Source: Cytophagales bacterium (lineage in GTDB: Bacteria > Bacteroidota > Bacteroidia > Cytophagales > UBA9547). Taken from it: 11,987 nucleotides of DNA. Each line of letters starts with the position of its first letter. Position 1 is the first letter of the stretch. The stretch is from contig JANYCH010000298.1 in NCBI GenBank assembly GCA_025360395.1, positions 1 to 11,987 on the forward strand, given 5' to 3'. The translations under genes were made by a program, and so were the position numbers. A model generated the notes under the pieces. That model was not told the origin of the DNA, searched no databases, and was given only the letters and a program-made list of their open reading frames with translations. This document shows, one piece after another, positions 1 through 6,048 of the stretch.

Positions 1-83
1 AGTTCTTTGGCTGTTTTGTATGGCTTGTCAGACAATAAACTGATTAACCTTAAAACACGGCGTAGTTTGGTTTGCTCTATCAT
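1..83 (-). CDS. Helix-turn-helix transcriptional regulator, N-terminal fragment (WYL family likely)
   Basis: Only the first 27 codons are inside the window; the gene continues past position 1. Reading from ATG at 83-81 gives MIEQTKLRRVLRLISLLSDK, then PYKTAKEL. This is the typical start of Bacteroidota HTH regulators with a C-terminal WYL domain: a short basic helix with L-R-L-I spacing, then the first helix of a winged HTH (KTAKEL, expected to continue into the recognition helix). No Shine-Dalgarno site is visible; the upstream bases are T-rich on the coding strand. It is on the same strand as the PLP enzyme but 186 bases away, so it is probably a separate transcript. Other winged-HTH families such as DeoR-like start similarly, so the family call is tentative. 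That it is a real coding start is fairly likely. Confidence 0.55.
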   Translation of the reverse strand, partial: MIEQTKLRRVLRLISLLSDKPYKTAKE

Positions 84-269
84 AAAAATAAGGTCAAAAA
101 AAGTATTACTGTAGATCTTATTCCATAGTAATTAAATGTAAACATCTACAATATAAAACTTTTATGAAATTATATTTAAGAATACATAAATTTTTGTTGA
201 AAAAATTGCCTTTGTCCCGGAGTGTTAATTAGGGTAGCTTATCCTCAAAAGAGCCTATTTTTAATTAAG
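84..269. other. AT-rich intergenic region
   Basis: This 186-base gap separates the end of the PLP enzyme from the start of the regulator fragment; both lie on the minus strand, so the regulator's promoter should be here. On the minus strand a T-run ending in TTTG (102-95) lies just before the regulator start and resembles a poor TAnnTTTG element, but no TTTG lies about 25 bases upstream. Inverted arms TAGCTTA (235-241) and TAAGCTA (266-272) overlap the stop codon of the PLP enzyme, but the loop is 24 bases and no U-tract follows. No coding sequence was seen. Confidence 0.6.
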
Positions 270-1163
270 CTAAGGTAGCCGCCCTTGCATACCGCCTGTA
301 TGGATTGCCAGGATTTTACTTCCTTTTTTAAAAAAGCCTTTTTTTGCCAAATCAATAATTCCGTACATCATTTTACCGGTGTAAACCTGTTCCAGCGGAA
401 TTTGGGTTAATTTCTCAAACTGAAGTATGAAATTCAATAATTCCGCGTTGTATTTGGCATAGCCACCAAAATGATAACCTGATACAAGACTGTAGGATTT
501 TTTTAACTCCTCTGATCTTAGTCCTGATTCTATATTCAGGATAATAGACTTTTCCGCACCTTTTAAAACAGGAAAACCAATAATCTTTGAACGAAGTTTT
601 TCAGCATTTAGCATGCCGCCTAGCGTGGTTCCTGTGCCACAGGGTACACAAACAAAATCTGGTTGAAAATCTAAATCCGTCAGGATTTCTTCACAACCCT
701 TTTTTGCTAATTCATTTTCTCCGCCTTCTGGTATGTAAAGGAAGTTTGGATGAAAATTAACAAGGTCAATTATTTCCCTGGATAGTAATTTTTTTCTGTA
801 TTCGGTCCGGCTAAAGTAATAAAGCTTCATGCCCAATTCTTCACACAACCGTAGCGTGCCAGATAATGAAGCTGGTTTTTCTCCTCTCACAATACCGATA
901 GTATGGAAACCAAAATGATCGCCCGCAACGGCAACAGCATGTAAATGATTTGAAAAGGCACCGCCCAGGGTTATAATACCATCCTTATCTGAAGTTTTAA
1001 GGTTAATTATGTTGTATTTTAATTTTCGCCATTTATTTCCTGATATTCCTGGGTGGAGCAGATCGTCCCGCTTAATGAAAAGCTGAAGTTCTGCTTCGGA
1101 TATTTCTGGCAAGAAAACTTTTTGTAGTGGTGAATTAGATGAGAAAAAGAGTAACGGGTCCAT
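270..1163 (-). CDS. PLP-dependent D-cysteine desulfhydrase / ACC deaminase family enzyme
   Basis: This 297-residue protein is a fold-type II PLP enzyme, predicted cytosolic. The PLP lysine is K44 in GNKWRKL, S71-N72-H73 (GGAFSNH) corresponds to the catalytic Ser/Asn of ACC deaminase, and PCGTGTTLGG (174-183) is the phosphate-binding loop. Y235 and Y261 match the active-site tyrosines. At the two positions known to separate activities in this family, Pseudomonas ACC deaminase has Glu in VYEGK and Leu in HLGG; this protein has Thr at both (T262 in VYTGK, T289 in HTGG). That is the pattern of D-cysteine desulfhydrases (D-cysteine to pyruvate, sulfide and ammonia), so ACC deaminase is the less likely activity. 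The C-terminus ends soon after HTGG, slightly shorter than in proteobacterial members. It starts 7 bases after the stop of the aminoacyl-transferase gene, so co-transcription is likely. Family assignment is strong; substrate is inferred. Confidence 0.9.
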   Translation of the reverse strand: MDPLLFFSSNSPLQKVFLPEISEAELQLFIKRDDLLHPGISGNKWRKLKYNIINLKTSDKDGIITLGGAFSNHLHAVAVAGDHFGFHTIGIVRGEKPASLSGTLRLCEELGMKLYYFSRTEYRKKLLSREIIDLVNFHPNFLYIPEGGENELAKKGCEEILTDLDFQPDFVCVPCGTGTTLGGMLNAEKLRSKIIGFPVLKGAEKSIILNIESGLRSEELKKSYSLVSGYHFGGYAKYNAELLNFILQFEKLTQIPLEQVYTGKMMYGIIDLAKKGFFKKGSKILAIHTGGMQGRLP

Positions 1164-1170
1164 TGTATTA

Positions 1171-2208
1171 TTAAATCAGTTTCCCAACAATCAATTCTAT
1201 CTCCTTACTCGAAAAATAGACTTGGTCAGTTTTCAGTAAATGATCGGAATATGTATCAATATTATTCACAGGCTCAAATGTTTCCCATACTGAACGACAT
1301 TCTAAAAGCTGATATTGGCCTTCTTCAACATTGTAAACTAGTATTGGTTTGATCAGGGCTTTTGGCAAATTGTTACAATACAAAAATACCGGATGGTCAA
1401 AAAGATCATAACGGCTTAATTCATGGACCATATTTGCCTGAAAATATTCATAATTATAATATTTGGTTTCAATTTTATGTTTCGACAATTCCGCCTGTAG
1501 TACCTTGAGTTTAGCTTGTATTATAGGGAACAGATCGTGGTCATTTGAAAACTGAGAAATTGAAATCCATTTTTTTAAAACAAAAGAAAAAAAGTGTAGG
1601 TCTTTTGTGCCAATACTGAGTTTATAATCAAACGCTTTGTAGCCTGGGACAAAATACCCTGGATAAAAGTATTCTAACCCTAGATTTTTGCAGTATTGTA
1701 TTTTAGAATAAATGAGGAATTTTCCCAAACTATACTTTTTATAATCCGGATGGTAAAAACTGGATATTCCCTCTGCTGCAGTTTTCCCAATATCAAAAAA
1801 ACCGGCTGCTATTAGTTTATTACCGTCATAAACACAAATTTCATGTGTGTCATAAACTGTTTCCGAATTAGAATTGCTCCCCAATAACTGTTGATGAATA
1901 GATTCTGAGGCATCAAAAGAAACAGACTGCCTGTAAAGGGCAAATAAGTCTTCTTTTTTTTGATTTATATCACATTTATTAAATTCAACCCTAAAGGAAG
2001 AATTTAATTTCAGGAGTTTTCTAAAGGTAGGATCAGGTGAATAATGGTTCAATTCTACTCTGAGCCATATAGCACTATAAAATTGATTTTTGAAATTGAG
2101 AAAATTAGTTGTAAAAACTGCCTGCCCCATTCTAAACCATCCCTTTGAAAGATAATCGTCTAACTCTTCCGGGTGCAAACTTAAAGGTGTATTAACTTTA
2201 GCGTACAT
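1171..2208 (-). CDS. Arginyl/leucyl-tRNA--protein transferase-like protein (ATE/Bpt superfamily)
   Basis: This 345-residue protein resembles the transferases that add Arg or Leu from tRNA to protein N-termini (N-degron pathway). Residues about 20-75 match the N-terminal ATE region: GWFRMGQAVF, then W48-L-R50 where the family has the P-L-R after its Cys pair, then a basic FRKLLKLN stretch. Residues about 85-215 match the ATE C-terminal GNAT-like domain, best seen in SSFYHPDYKKYSLGKFLI (149-166) followed by LGLEYFYPGYFVPGYKAFDYK. The Cys residues usually found in the N-terminal domain (CxxC-type, metal or Fe-S binding in characterised ATE1) are absent: that stretch reads NQFYSAIWLR. About 130 further residues (216-345) match nothing I recognise. 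The ATG lies 4-28 bases from a heptamer repeat in the 5' leader. The gene sits 7 bases before the PLP enzyme. Acceptor and amino-acid specificity cannot be told from sequence. Confidence 0.75.
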   Translation of the reverse strand: MYAKVNTPLSLHPEELDDYLSKGWFRMGQAVFTTNFLNFKNQFYSAIWLRVELNHYSPDPTFRKLLKLNSSFRVEFNKCDINQKKEDLFALYRQSVSFDASESIHQQLLGSNSNSETVYDTHEICVYDGNKLIAAGFFDIGKTAAEGISSFYHPDYKKYSLGKFLIYSKIQYCKNLGLEYFYPGYFVPGYKAFDYKLSIGTKDLHFFSFVLKKWISISQFSNDHDLFPIIQAKLKVLQAELSKHKIETKYYNYEYFQANMVHELSRYDLFDHPVFLYCNNLPKALIKPILVYNVEEGQYQLLECRSVWETFEPVNNIDTYSDHLLKTDQVYFSSKEIELIVGKLI

Positions 2209-2213
2209 TTTTT

Positions 2214-2236
2214 AGTACCTGAGTACTTAGTATTGA
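2214..2236. repeat. Heptamer tandem repeat, locus 1 (AGTAYTK units)
   Basis: On the plus strand the bases read as AGTACCTG (a unit with one extra base), AGTACTT, AGTATTG, then A. It lies in the 63-base gap between the DUF486 gene and the start codon of the aminoacyl-transferase-like gene, so it would be in that gene's 5' leader. A near-identical tract in the same orientation is at 4104-4133. The units themselves are directly visible; any function is unknown. Confidence 0.75.
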
Positions 2237-2271
2237 AATTATTTCTGAACCTGGCATCTGCTATTCTTAAA

Positions 2272-2640
2272 TTATTTCTTAAAAATGAAGAATACAGCCA
2301 GGACCAAAAAGATAAAACCAATAAGGTGGTTAAGGTTTAATTTATCTGTTTTGAAAATGTATACCGCAAAAAGAGTAAAAACTGTTAACGAAATAACTTC
2401 CTGGATCACTTTAAGCTGGAACATAGAAAACGGCCCACCATTTTCATTAAATCCTATTTTGTTGGCCGGTACCTGGAAAATATACTCAAAGAAGGCCAAT
2501 CCCCAGGAAATAAAGATCACTCCAATTAGTCCGACCGATTGCAGCCAGCTTATCTTCTTAAATTCCAGATGTCCATACCAGGCCAGGGTCATAAAAACAT
2601 TGGAAAGCAAAAGAAGCAAAACTGTATATAAACCTTTCAT
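2272..2640 (-). CDS. DUF486 (DMT superfamily) four-helix membrane protein
   Basis: The 122-residue product fits the DUF486 family of small inner-membrane proteins related to the drug/metabolite transporter fold; no substrate is established for the family. Four hydrophobic segments can be placed at about 4-21, 32-52, 77-95 and 101-120. Family-like features include the start MKGLYTVLLLLLSNVFMTLA, the conserved SWGLAFFEYIFQVPANKIG (45-63), where the PAN-x-IG loop follows the second helix, and QLKVIQEVISL leading into helix three. It ends in a basic FIFKK tail. Its start codon overlaps the stop of the preceding small membrane protein gene as ATGA, which implies translational coupling. The length is normal for the family. 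The opposite-strand ORF over the same bases is a shadow. Confidence 0.85.
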   Translation of the reverse strand: MKGLYTVLLLLLSNVFMTLAWYGHLEFKKISWLQSVGLIGVIFISWGLAFFEYIFQVPANKIGFNENGGPFSMFQLKVIQEVISLTVFTLFAVYIFKTDKLNLNHLIGFIFLVLAVFFIFKK

Positions 2641-2855
2641 TCACCTTTTTTAAATAAGCCTGCAACCCAAAACACGACTCTTGATAATGTGGATGATATA
2701 AACATCAGCACAATCATCAAAAGTGAAAAGGCAGCTAAAACAGGATAAAAAAGGATGAACATTCCATTCCAGATAATCCAAACCACTTTATTCTGGGGTT
2801 TCTTTTCAATATTATGGTCAAAATGTTCTTCATCGTGATGGTGGTCGTGGCTCAT
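2637..2855 (-). CDS. Small membrane protein with His/Asp/Glu-rich N-terminus
   Basis: I do not recognise this gene. From ATG at 2855 it encodes 72 residues: an acidic, His-rich head (MSHDHHHDEEHFDHNIEKK, five His in the first eleven residues), one long hydrophobic stretch at about 24-55 interrupted by P38, and a second short hydrophobic segment (about 58-68) ending KKGE. This could be a membrane hairpin with a metal-binding head, but that is inference. An in-frame ATG 30 bases upstream (2885) would add ten residues and overlap the preceding PfpI-family gene by 26 bases. I prefer 2855 because it leaves a 4-base gap after that gene's TAA and puts the His-rich head at the N-terminus. Neither start has a good Shine-Dalgarno site. 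The stop overlaps the DUF486 start, supporting a real translated gene. Confidence 0.7.
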   Translation of the reverse strand: MSHDHHHDEEHFDHNIEKKPQNKVVWIIWNGMFILFYPVLAAFSLLMIVLMFISSTLSRVVFWVAGLFKKGE

Positions 2856-2859
2856 TATT

Positions 2860-3387
2860 TTATTTTTTAGAAGAAAGACATTCAATAAACAATCTCATGT
2901 AAGCAGGTAGATCTGGCGGCCGTTGCGCAGAAATGATGTGGCCATCCACAACAGCTGGTTCATCAATCCAGATTGCACCAGCATTTTCCATATCGTCTTT
3001 TATACCGGGTGTGCTGGTAACTTTTACCCCCTTTAATATTTTAGCAGAAATAAGCACCCATCCGGCATGACAAATTTGGCCTATTGGTTTTTGTCTTTCG
3101 TGCATTTGTTTCACAATATCTATCACTTCCGGAAACCGCCTGAGCTTGTCAGGTGCCCAACCTCCCGGAACTAACAGAGCATCATAGTCTTTAGGGTTTA
3201 CATAGGCGAAAGAAACATTGCTGGTATGAGGAACGCCATATTTTCCTATATAGGTTTCATTTGCTTTCTCACCTGCCATTATAACCGTTGCCCCTTCCTC
3301 GATAAGGCGGTAATAAGGGTACAATAGTTCAAGGTCTTCGCAATCGTGATGGATAAGACTTAATATTTTTTTACCTTTTAGTTTCAT
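2860..3387 (-). CDS. DJ-1/PfpI family protein (class I glutamine amidotransferase-like)
   Basis: The 175-residue product has the DJ-1/PfpI flavodoxin-like fold signature. The nucleophile elbow is GQICHAGW (103-110) with C106-H107, and E17 in DCEDLELLYP corresponds to the glutamate of the PfpI catalytic set. ALLVPGGWAPD (70-80) is the conserved strand and glycine turn, and a STPGIKDDMENAGA stretch with VDGHIISAQRP near the C-terminus is typical of the PfpI/YhbO/YraA branch. Family members have been described as cysteine peptidases, stress proteins or glyoxalase-like/deglycase enzymes; which applies here cannot be read from the sequence. The length fits. It is probably the first gene of the minus-strand cluster, divergent from ccmB across 49 bases. 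Confidence 0.9.
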   Translation of the reverse strand: MKLKGKKILSLIHHDCEDLELLYPYYRLIEEGATVIMAGEKANETYIGKYGVPHTSNVSFAYVNPKDYDALLVPGGWAPDKLRRFPEVIDIVKQMHERQKPIGQICHAGWVLISAKILKGVKVTSTPGIKDDMENAGAIWIDEPAVVDGHIISAQRPPDLPAYMRLFIECLSSKK

Positions 3388-3436
3388 ATTTCCAAGGTAA
3401 AGATAAGGTTTCGGGTTTTCAAACTAATTTTACTTA
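3388..3436. promoter_or_regulatory. Divergent promoter region between PfpI-family gene and ccmB
   Basis: These 49 bases separate two divergent start codons, so they or adjacent coding bases should hold both promoters. On the minus strand TATCTTTA (3405-3398) matches 7 of 8 positions of the Bacteroidota -7 element TAnnTTTG, and TTTG (3423-3420) lies upstream, but the 14-base spacer is about five short of the usual distance. No matching element for ccmB was found. The location is sound; the specific boxes are weak. Confidence 0.3.
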
Positions 3437-4105
3437 ATGAAATTGTCACACATTGCCGCTTTGCTTAAAAAAGATCTATTAATTGAATGGAGAATGCGCT
3501 CTTCTTTTCAGGGAATGTTGCTTTATGTGATCTGCACTATTTTTGTTTGTTACCTTAGTTTTAAACTCCGTTCCGGTCAGCTAAGTGTACCAACCTGGAA
3601 CGCTCTTTTCTGGATCATCCTTTTATTTGTTGCAACCACAGCCATTTCCAAAAGCTTTCACCAGGAAAGCACCCAGCGAGAGCTATATTATCGGTTCTTA
3701 TGTTTGCCCGAAGAAATTATCGTTTCTAAAATCATTTATAATGCACTAATAGTTAGTTCCTTGTCTATGCTTTGCATCATTTTTTATTCACTGGTTTTAG
3801 GAAACCCGGTTCAGGACATGGGCCTTTTTGTCCTGAACCTTATACTGGGGGCAACGGGATTTTCATCCACTCTCACCATGGTTTCAGGGATCACGCAAAA
3901 GGCTGGAAACAATACCACCTTAATGGCCATCTTAAGTTTTCCTATCATATTGCCACTGTTGCTAATGCTTATAAAAGTATCAAGAAATGCCATTGATGGA
4001 CTTACCTGGAACGATAGTCAGGATGAGCTTTTAATTTTAACTTCTCTTAACGGAATTGTACTTGCCTGCTCTTATATTCTTTTCCCGTATTTGTGGAGAA
4101 GTTAG
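3437..4105 (+). CDS. ccmB: Heme exporter protein CcmB (cytochrome c maturation ABC permease)
   Basis: The 222-residue product has the length and layout of CcmB, the membrane subunit that with the ATPase CcmA forms the ABC complex of system I cytochrome c maturation, needed to release holo-CcmE from CcmC. The N-terminal amphipathic stretch (LKKDLLIEWRMR, 9-20) precedes six hydrophobic segments. The cytoplasmic loop SFHQESTQRELYYRFLCLP corresponds to the family's conserved F-x-x-E-x-x-x-x-x-L-x-x-L/P region, and PIILPLLLM matches the late-helix Pro motif. The ATG at 3437 has no strong Shine-Dalgarno site. No ccmA, ccmC, ccmE or ccmF is in the window; downstream on the same strand lie 440 non-coding bases and then an Hsp70-like gene. 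The stop codon TAG coincides with the first unit of a heptamer tandem repeat. Confidence 0.9.
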   Translation: MKLSHIAALLKKDLLIEWRMRSSFQGMLLYVICTIFVCYLSFKLRSGQLSVPTWNALFWIILLFVATTAISKSFHQESTQRELYYRFLCLPEEIIVSKIIYNALIVSSLSMLCIIFYSLVLGNPVQDMGLFVLNLILGATGFSSTLTMVSGITQKAGNNTTLMAILSFPIILPLLLMLIKVSRNAIDGLTWNDSQDELLILTSLNGIVLACSYILFPYLWRS

Positions 4106-4133
4106 TACTGAGTACTTAGTATTGAGTATTTAG
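4104..4133. repeat. Heptamer tandem repeat, locus 2 (AGTAYTK units)
   Basis: Four consecutive heptamers are visible: AGTACTG, AGTACTT, AGTATTG, AGTATTT, then AG. The first two bases of the tract are also the last two of the ccmB stop codon TAG (4103-4105), so the tract starts exactly where coding ends. A three-unit copy in the same orientation lies at 2214-2236. Unit variation is confined to position 5 (C/T) and position 7 (G/T). Confidence 0.8.
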
Positions 4134-4545
4134 ACTGCTGTATGCATTTTAGAAAGGGCCCTGGAATAAATGGCGTTAAGAATTTTTTTGGGAGCAGTGG
4201 AAAAAGAAAGACTGGCTGCCCGATAGCCGATCTTCCAGGTTCTTTTAACTTGCCTATTCGCAGAATTTCGTGCGGAGAAAAAGAAATTTAGCCATTTGTT
4301 CCACCGCCTTGACTTTTTTCTATTTTTTGGTCAGGCAAAAAGTAGCGTGAGGAATGGTCGAAGCCTGATTACTTGCTCTGACCTTCAAATGTCCCTCGCC
4401 TTACCATCCTGAAGTGTAAGGAATTTGGCGATTTATAATTTACTTACAACTTTAGACTTTATCACAACTCCATCTGAGACAACTGTCAACTAAAATTTCT
4501 ATTTTGTCCTTATCTTTAGCTGAAGTTTTTTAAAGAAGACAATAA
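4134..4545. other. Intergenic region with probable degenerate dispersed repeat
   Basis: No intact gene was found in this stretch. From about 4190 to 4430 the sequence is richer in G+C than the neighbouring gaps and reads like the dispersed intergenic repeats seen in many Bacteroidota genomes, with stops in all forward frames. It contains a hairpin with arms CTATTTTTTG (4320-4329) and CAAAAAGTAG (4336-4345), ten pairs including one G-U, around the 6-base loop GTCAGG. A smaller inverted repeat is CCTTAC (4399-4404) / GTAAGG (4416-4421). The repeat assignment is from memory of such sequences and would need a copy count in the genome. The last 100 bases, AT-rich, should hold the promoter for the Hsp70-like gene; I found no convincing match there. 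CTATTTTG at 4499-4506 is a poor one. Confidence 0.45.
4320..4345. terminator. Ten-pair hairpin downstream of ccmB
   Basis: The arms at 4320-4329 and 4336-4345 pair over ten bases with one G-U wobble and a 6-base loop. The stem is built mostly of A-T pairs with internal T/A runs, so it could end transcription only weakly, and it lies 215 bases after the ccmB stop. It may equally be a structural part of the suspected dispersed repeat. The structure is visible; the role is uncertain. Confidence 0.3.
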
Positions 4546-5790
4546 TTGGCATCGCATATTTATGGAATTGATTTCGGGACCAGCAATTCTGTTCTGGCTA
4601 TTTTAAATAAGGAAACAGGAGCCATCACTAAATCTTTTAGCGAAAGTTCCCTTATTTATTTTCAGGATAACGAACATTTTTTTATTGGTAAGCAAGCCAT
4701 TGAGCAGTACCTCCTGAATAACATGCGGGGTAGGTTGTTAAAATCTGTTAAAACCCTGCTTCCTCAATCATCTTTTACGTTTACCATCATTTTTGGAAAA
4801 AAATATTCAGCTGAAGACCTGGTTTGTTTAATACTCAAACTTTTAAAAAGCCAGGCTGACGAGTTTGCAGGAGAAGATGTAAAAGAAGTAGTTTTAGGCC
4901 GCCCGGTGGTTTTTTCAGAGGACCCTTTAAAAGACAAACTTGCCCAGGATAGACTCTTAAAAGCTGCAAAGATGGCTGGGTTTGAAAAAATACACTTTCA
5001 ATACGAACCTATAGCGGCTGGTTTCCTTTATGAACAATCTTTGACCAAACCCGAGCTCGTTTTGATTGGGGATTTTGGAGGGGGGACTTCTGACTTTACC
5101 CTTATGCAACTGGGTAAAAAAAGTACAGGAAAAGATGACAGAAAAGATGATATTATAAAAACGGGTGGTATTCATATTGGCGGGGATGATATGGATTCAG
5201 CCATTATGTGGCATAAACTGGTTAAATATTTTGGTCATGGCCTTCAATACAAGTCTTTTGATAAGATGCTGGAAATGCCTGTGCATATTTTTGTTACACT
5301 TTGCGAGTGGGACCAGATGGGTTTTTTAAAAGATGGCAAAATCCGAAAGCAGTTAGAAAGTTATTATTTCTGGACAGATAAAAATCCGGCAATTTTAAGG
5401 CTCATGAACCTTATTGATTACAATTTGGGCTTTTCTTTATTCCAGCATATTGAAAAATCTAAAATTAAACTTTCATCCGGAAATGCTGCAACAATTGCTT
5501 TTAACGAAAGGGATATACATATTGAAGAAGAATTAAGTTTACCAGTATTTGAACAAATGATTACCAAGGAAATTAACAGGACGGAAAACTACATTTTGAA
5601 TTTTTTCGAAAAGCAAAACGTCCGGATGAACCAGGTAAGTAATGTTTTTTTAACAGGAGGTACATCCTCGATCCCAGCGATAAGAAAAATTTTTGAAAAG
5701 CACTTTACTACGGAAAAAATTCACGGTGGGGATAATTTTAATAGCGTGGCCCTGGGACTTGCATTAAGCTATATTTATCTTGAAGATTAG
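4546..5790 (+). CDS. Hsp70-like ATPase without substrate-binding domain (YegD-like)
   Basis: The 414-residue product is an Hsp70/actin-fold ATPase. Visible motifs are phosphate-1 GIDFGTSNS (7-15), LGRPVVF (117-123), YEPIAAG (153-159), phosphate-2 IGDFGGGTSDF (174-184), GGDDMD (212-217) and the adenosine motif FLTGGTSSIP (368-377). It ends shortly after the ATPase fold, so the peptide-binding domain and lid of DnaK (about 640 residues) are missing, as in the YegD subfamily (about 450). Its client is unknown. The start is TTG at 4546: an in-frame TAA directly precedes it, and the next in-frame ATG (residue 60) would remove the phosphate-1 motif. AAAGAAG about 8 bases upstream (4532-4538) is a fair Shine-Dalgarno site, unusual in this window. 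It appears to be monocistronic: 440 bases from ccmB and 320 bases from the next gene. Confidence 0.88.
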   Translation: MASHIYGIDFGTSNSVLAILNKETGAITKSFSESSLIYFQDNEHFFIGKQAIEQYLLNNMRGRLLKSVKTLLPQSSFTFTIIFGKKYSAEDLVCLILKLLKSQADEFAGEDVKEVVLGRPVVFSEDPLKDKLAQDRLLKAAKMAGFEKIHFQYEPIAAGFLYEQSLTKPELVLIGDFGGGTSDFTLMQLGKKSTGKDDRKDDIIKTGGIHIGGDDMDSAIMWHKLVKYFGHGLQYKSFDKMLEMPVHIFVTLCEWDQMGFLKDGKIRKQLESYYFWTDKNPAILRLMNLIDYNLGFSLFQHIEKSKIKLSSGNAATIAFNERDIHIEEELSLPVFEQMITKEINRTENYILNFFEKQNVRMNQVSNVFLTGGTSSIPAIRKIFEKHFTTEKIHGGDNFNSVALGLALSYIYLED

Positions 5791-5983
5791 CTTGATTAAC
5801 CACATTGACCAACGGGAATTTAGATTTTAAATAATACTGTTTGCCCCATTGTTGAACACTTTTATTTGATTGTCGTAAACAAGATCCAGCGATTAAGTGA
5901 AAAAGCTGTCTTTCAGATTACCTTTTACATTTTTGACGTATATAATGGAATAATTCAAATATTATATTGTACTTTGTGTGGCA

Positions 5984-6014
5984 TTTGTGATAGTCTCATC
6001 AAATGTGATTTTTG
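5984..6014 (+). promoter_or_regulatory. Bacteroidota-type promoter candidate for the giant repeat-protein gene
   Basis: TTTG at 5984-5987 and GATTTTTG at 6007-6014 are separated by 19 bases. The latter matches TAnnTTTG at five of its six fixed positions (G for the first T). Centre-to-centre distance is 25 bases, as expected for the -33/-7 pair of the Bacteroidota primary sigma factor. It is the best such match found in the intergenic regions I examined. The inverted repeat CATTTG/CAAATG covers the -33 box and the spacer and could be an operator, which is inference. Confidence 0.4.
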
Positions 6015-6048
6015 TTGTCTATCTCTAACTAAATAAATTATAAAAAAA

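Noticed and set aside
235..272. TAGCTTA/TAAGCTA inverted repeat at the end of the PLP enzyme gene as a terminator
   Set aside because: The loop is 24 bases, the stem is AT-rich and no U-tract follows on the minus strand.
2285..2653. Plus-strand 122-codon ORF
   Set aside because: It is the antisense of the DUF486 gene, which has clear family features and helices; the plus-strand product has none.
2856..2885. Upstream ATG at 2885 as the start of the His-rich small protein
   Set aside because: It would overlap the PfpI-family gene by 26 bases and add residues without clear role; the ATG at 2855 leaves a 4-base gap. It cannot be excluded fully.
3772..3996. Plus-strand 74-codon ORF and a minus-strand 60-codon ORF inside ccmB
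   Set aside because: Both are out-of-frame shadows of ccmB without recognisable features.
4957..5175. Minus-strand 72-codon ORF
   Set aside because: It overlaps the conserved ATPase core of the Hsp70-like gene and has no features of its own.
5933..5946. TTGACG followed by TATAAT as an E. coli-type promoter
   Set aside because: The two boxes are only 2 bases apart, so they cannot act together, and the organism looks like a member of the Bacteroidota.
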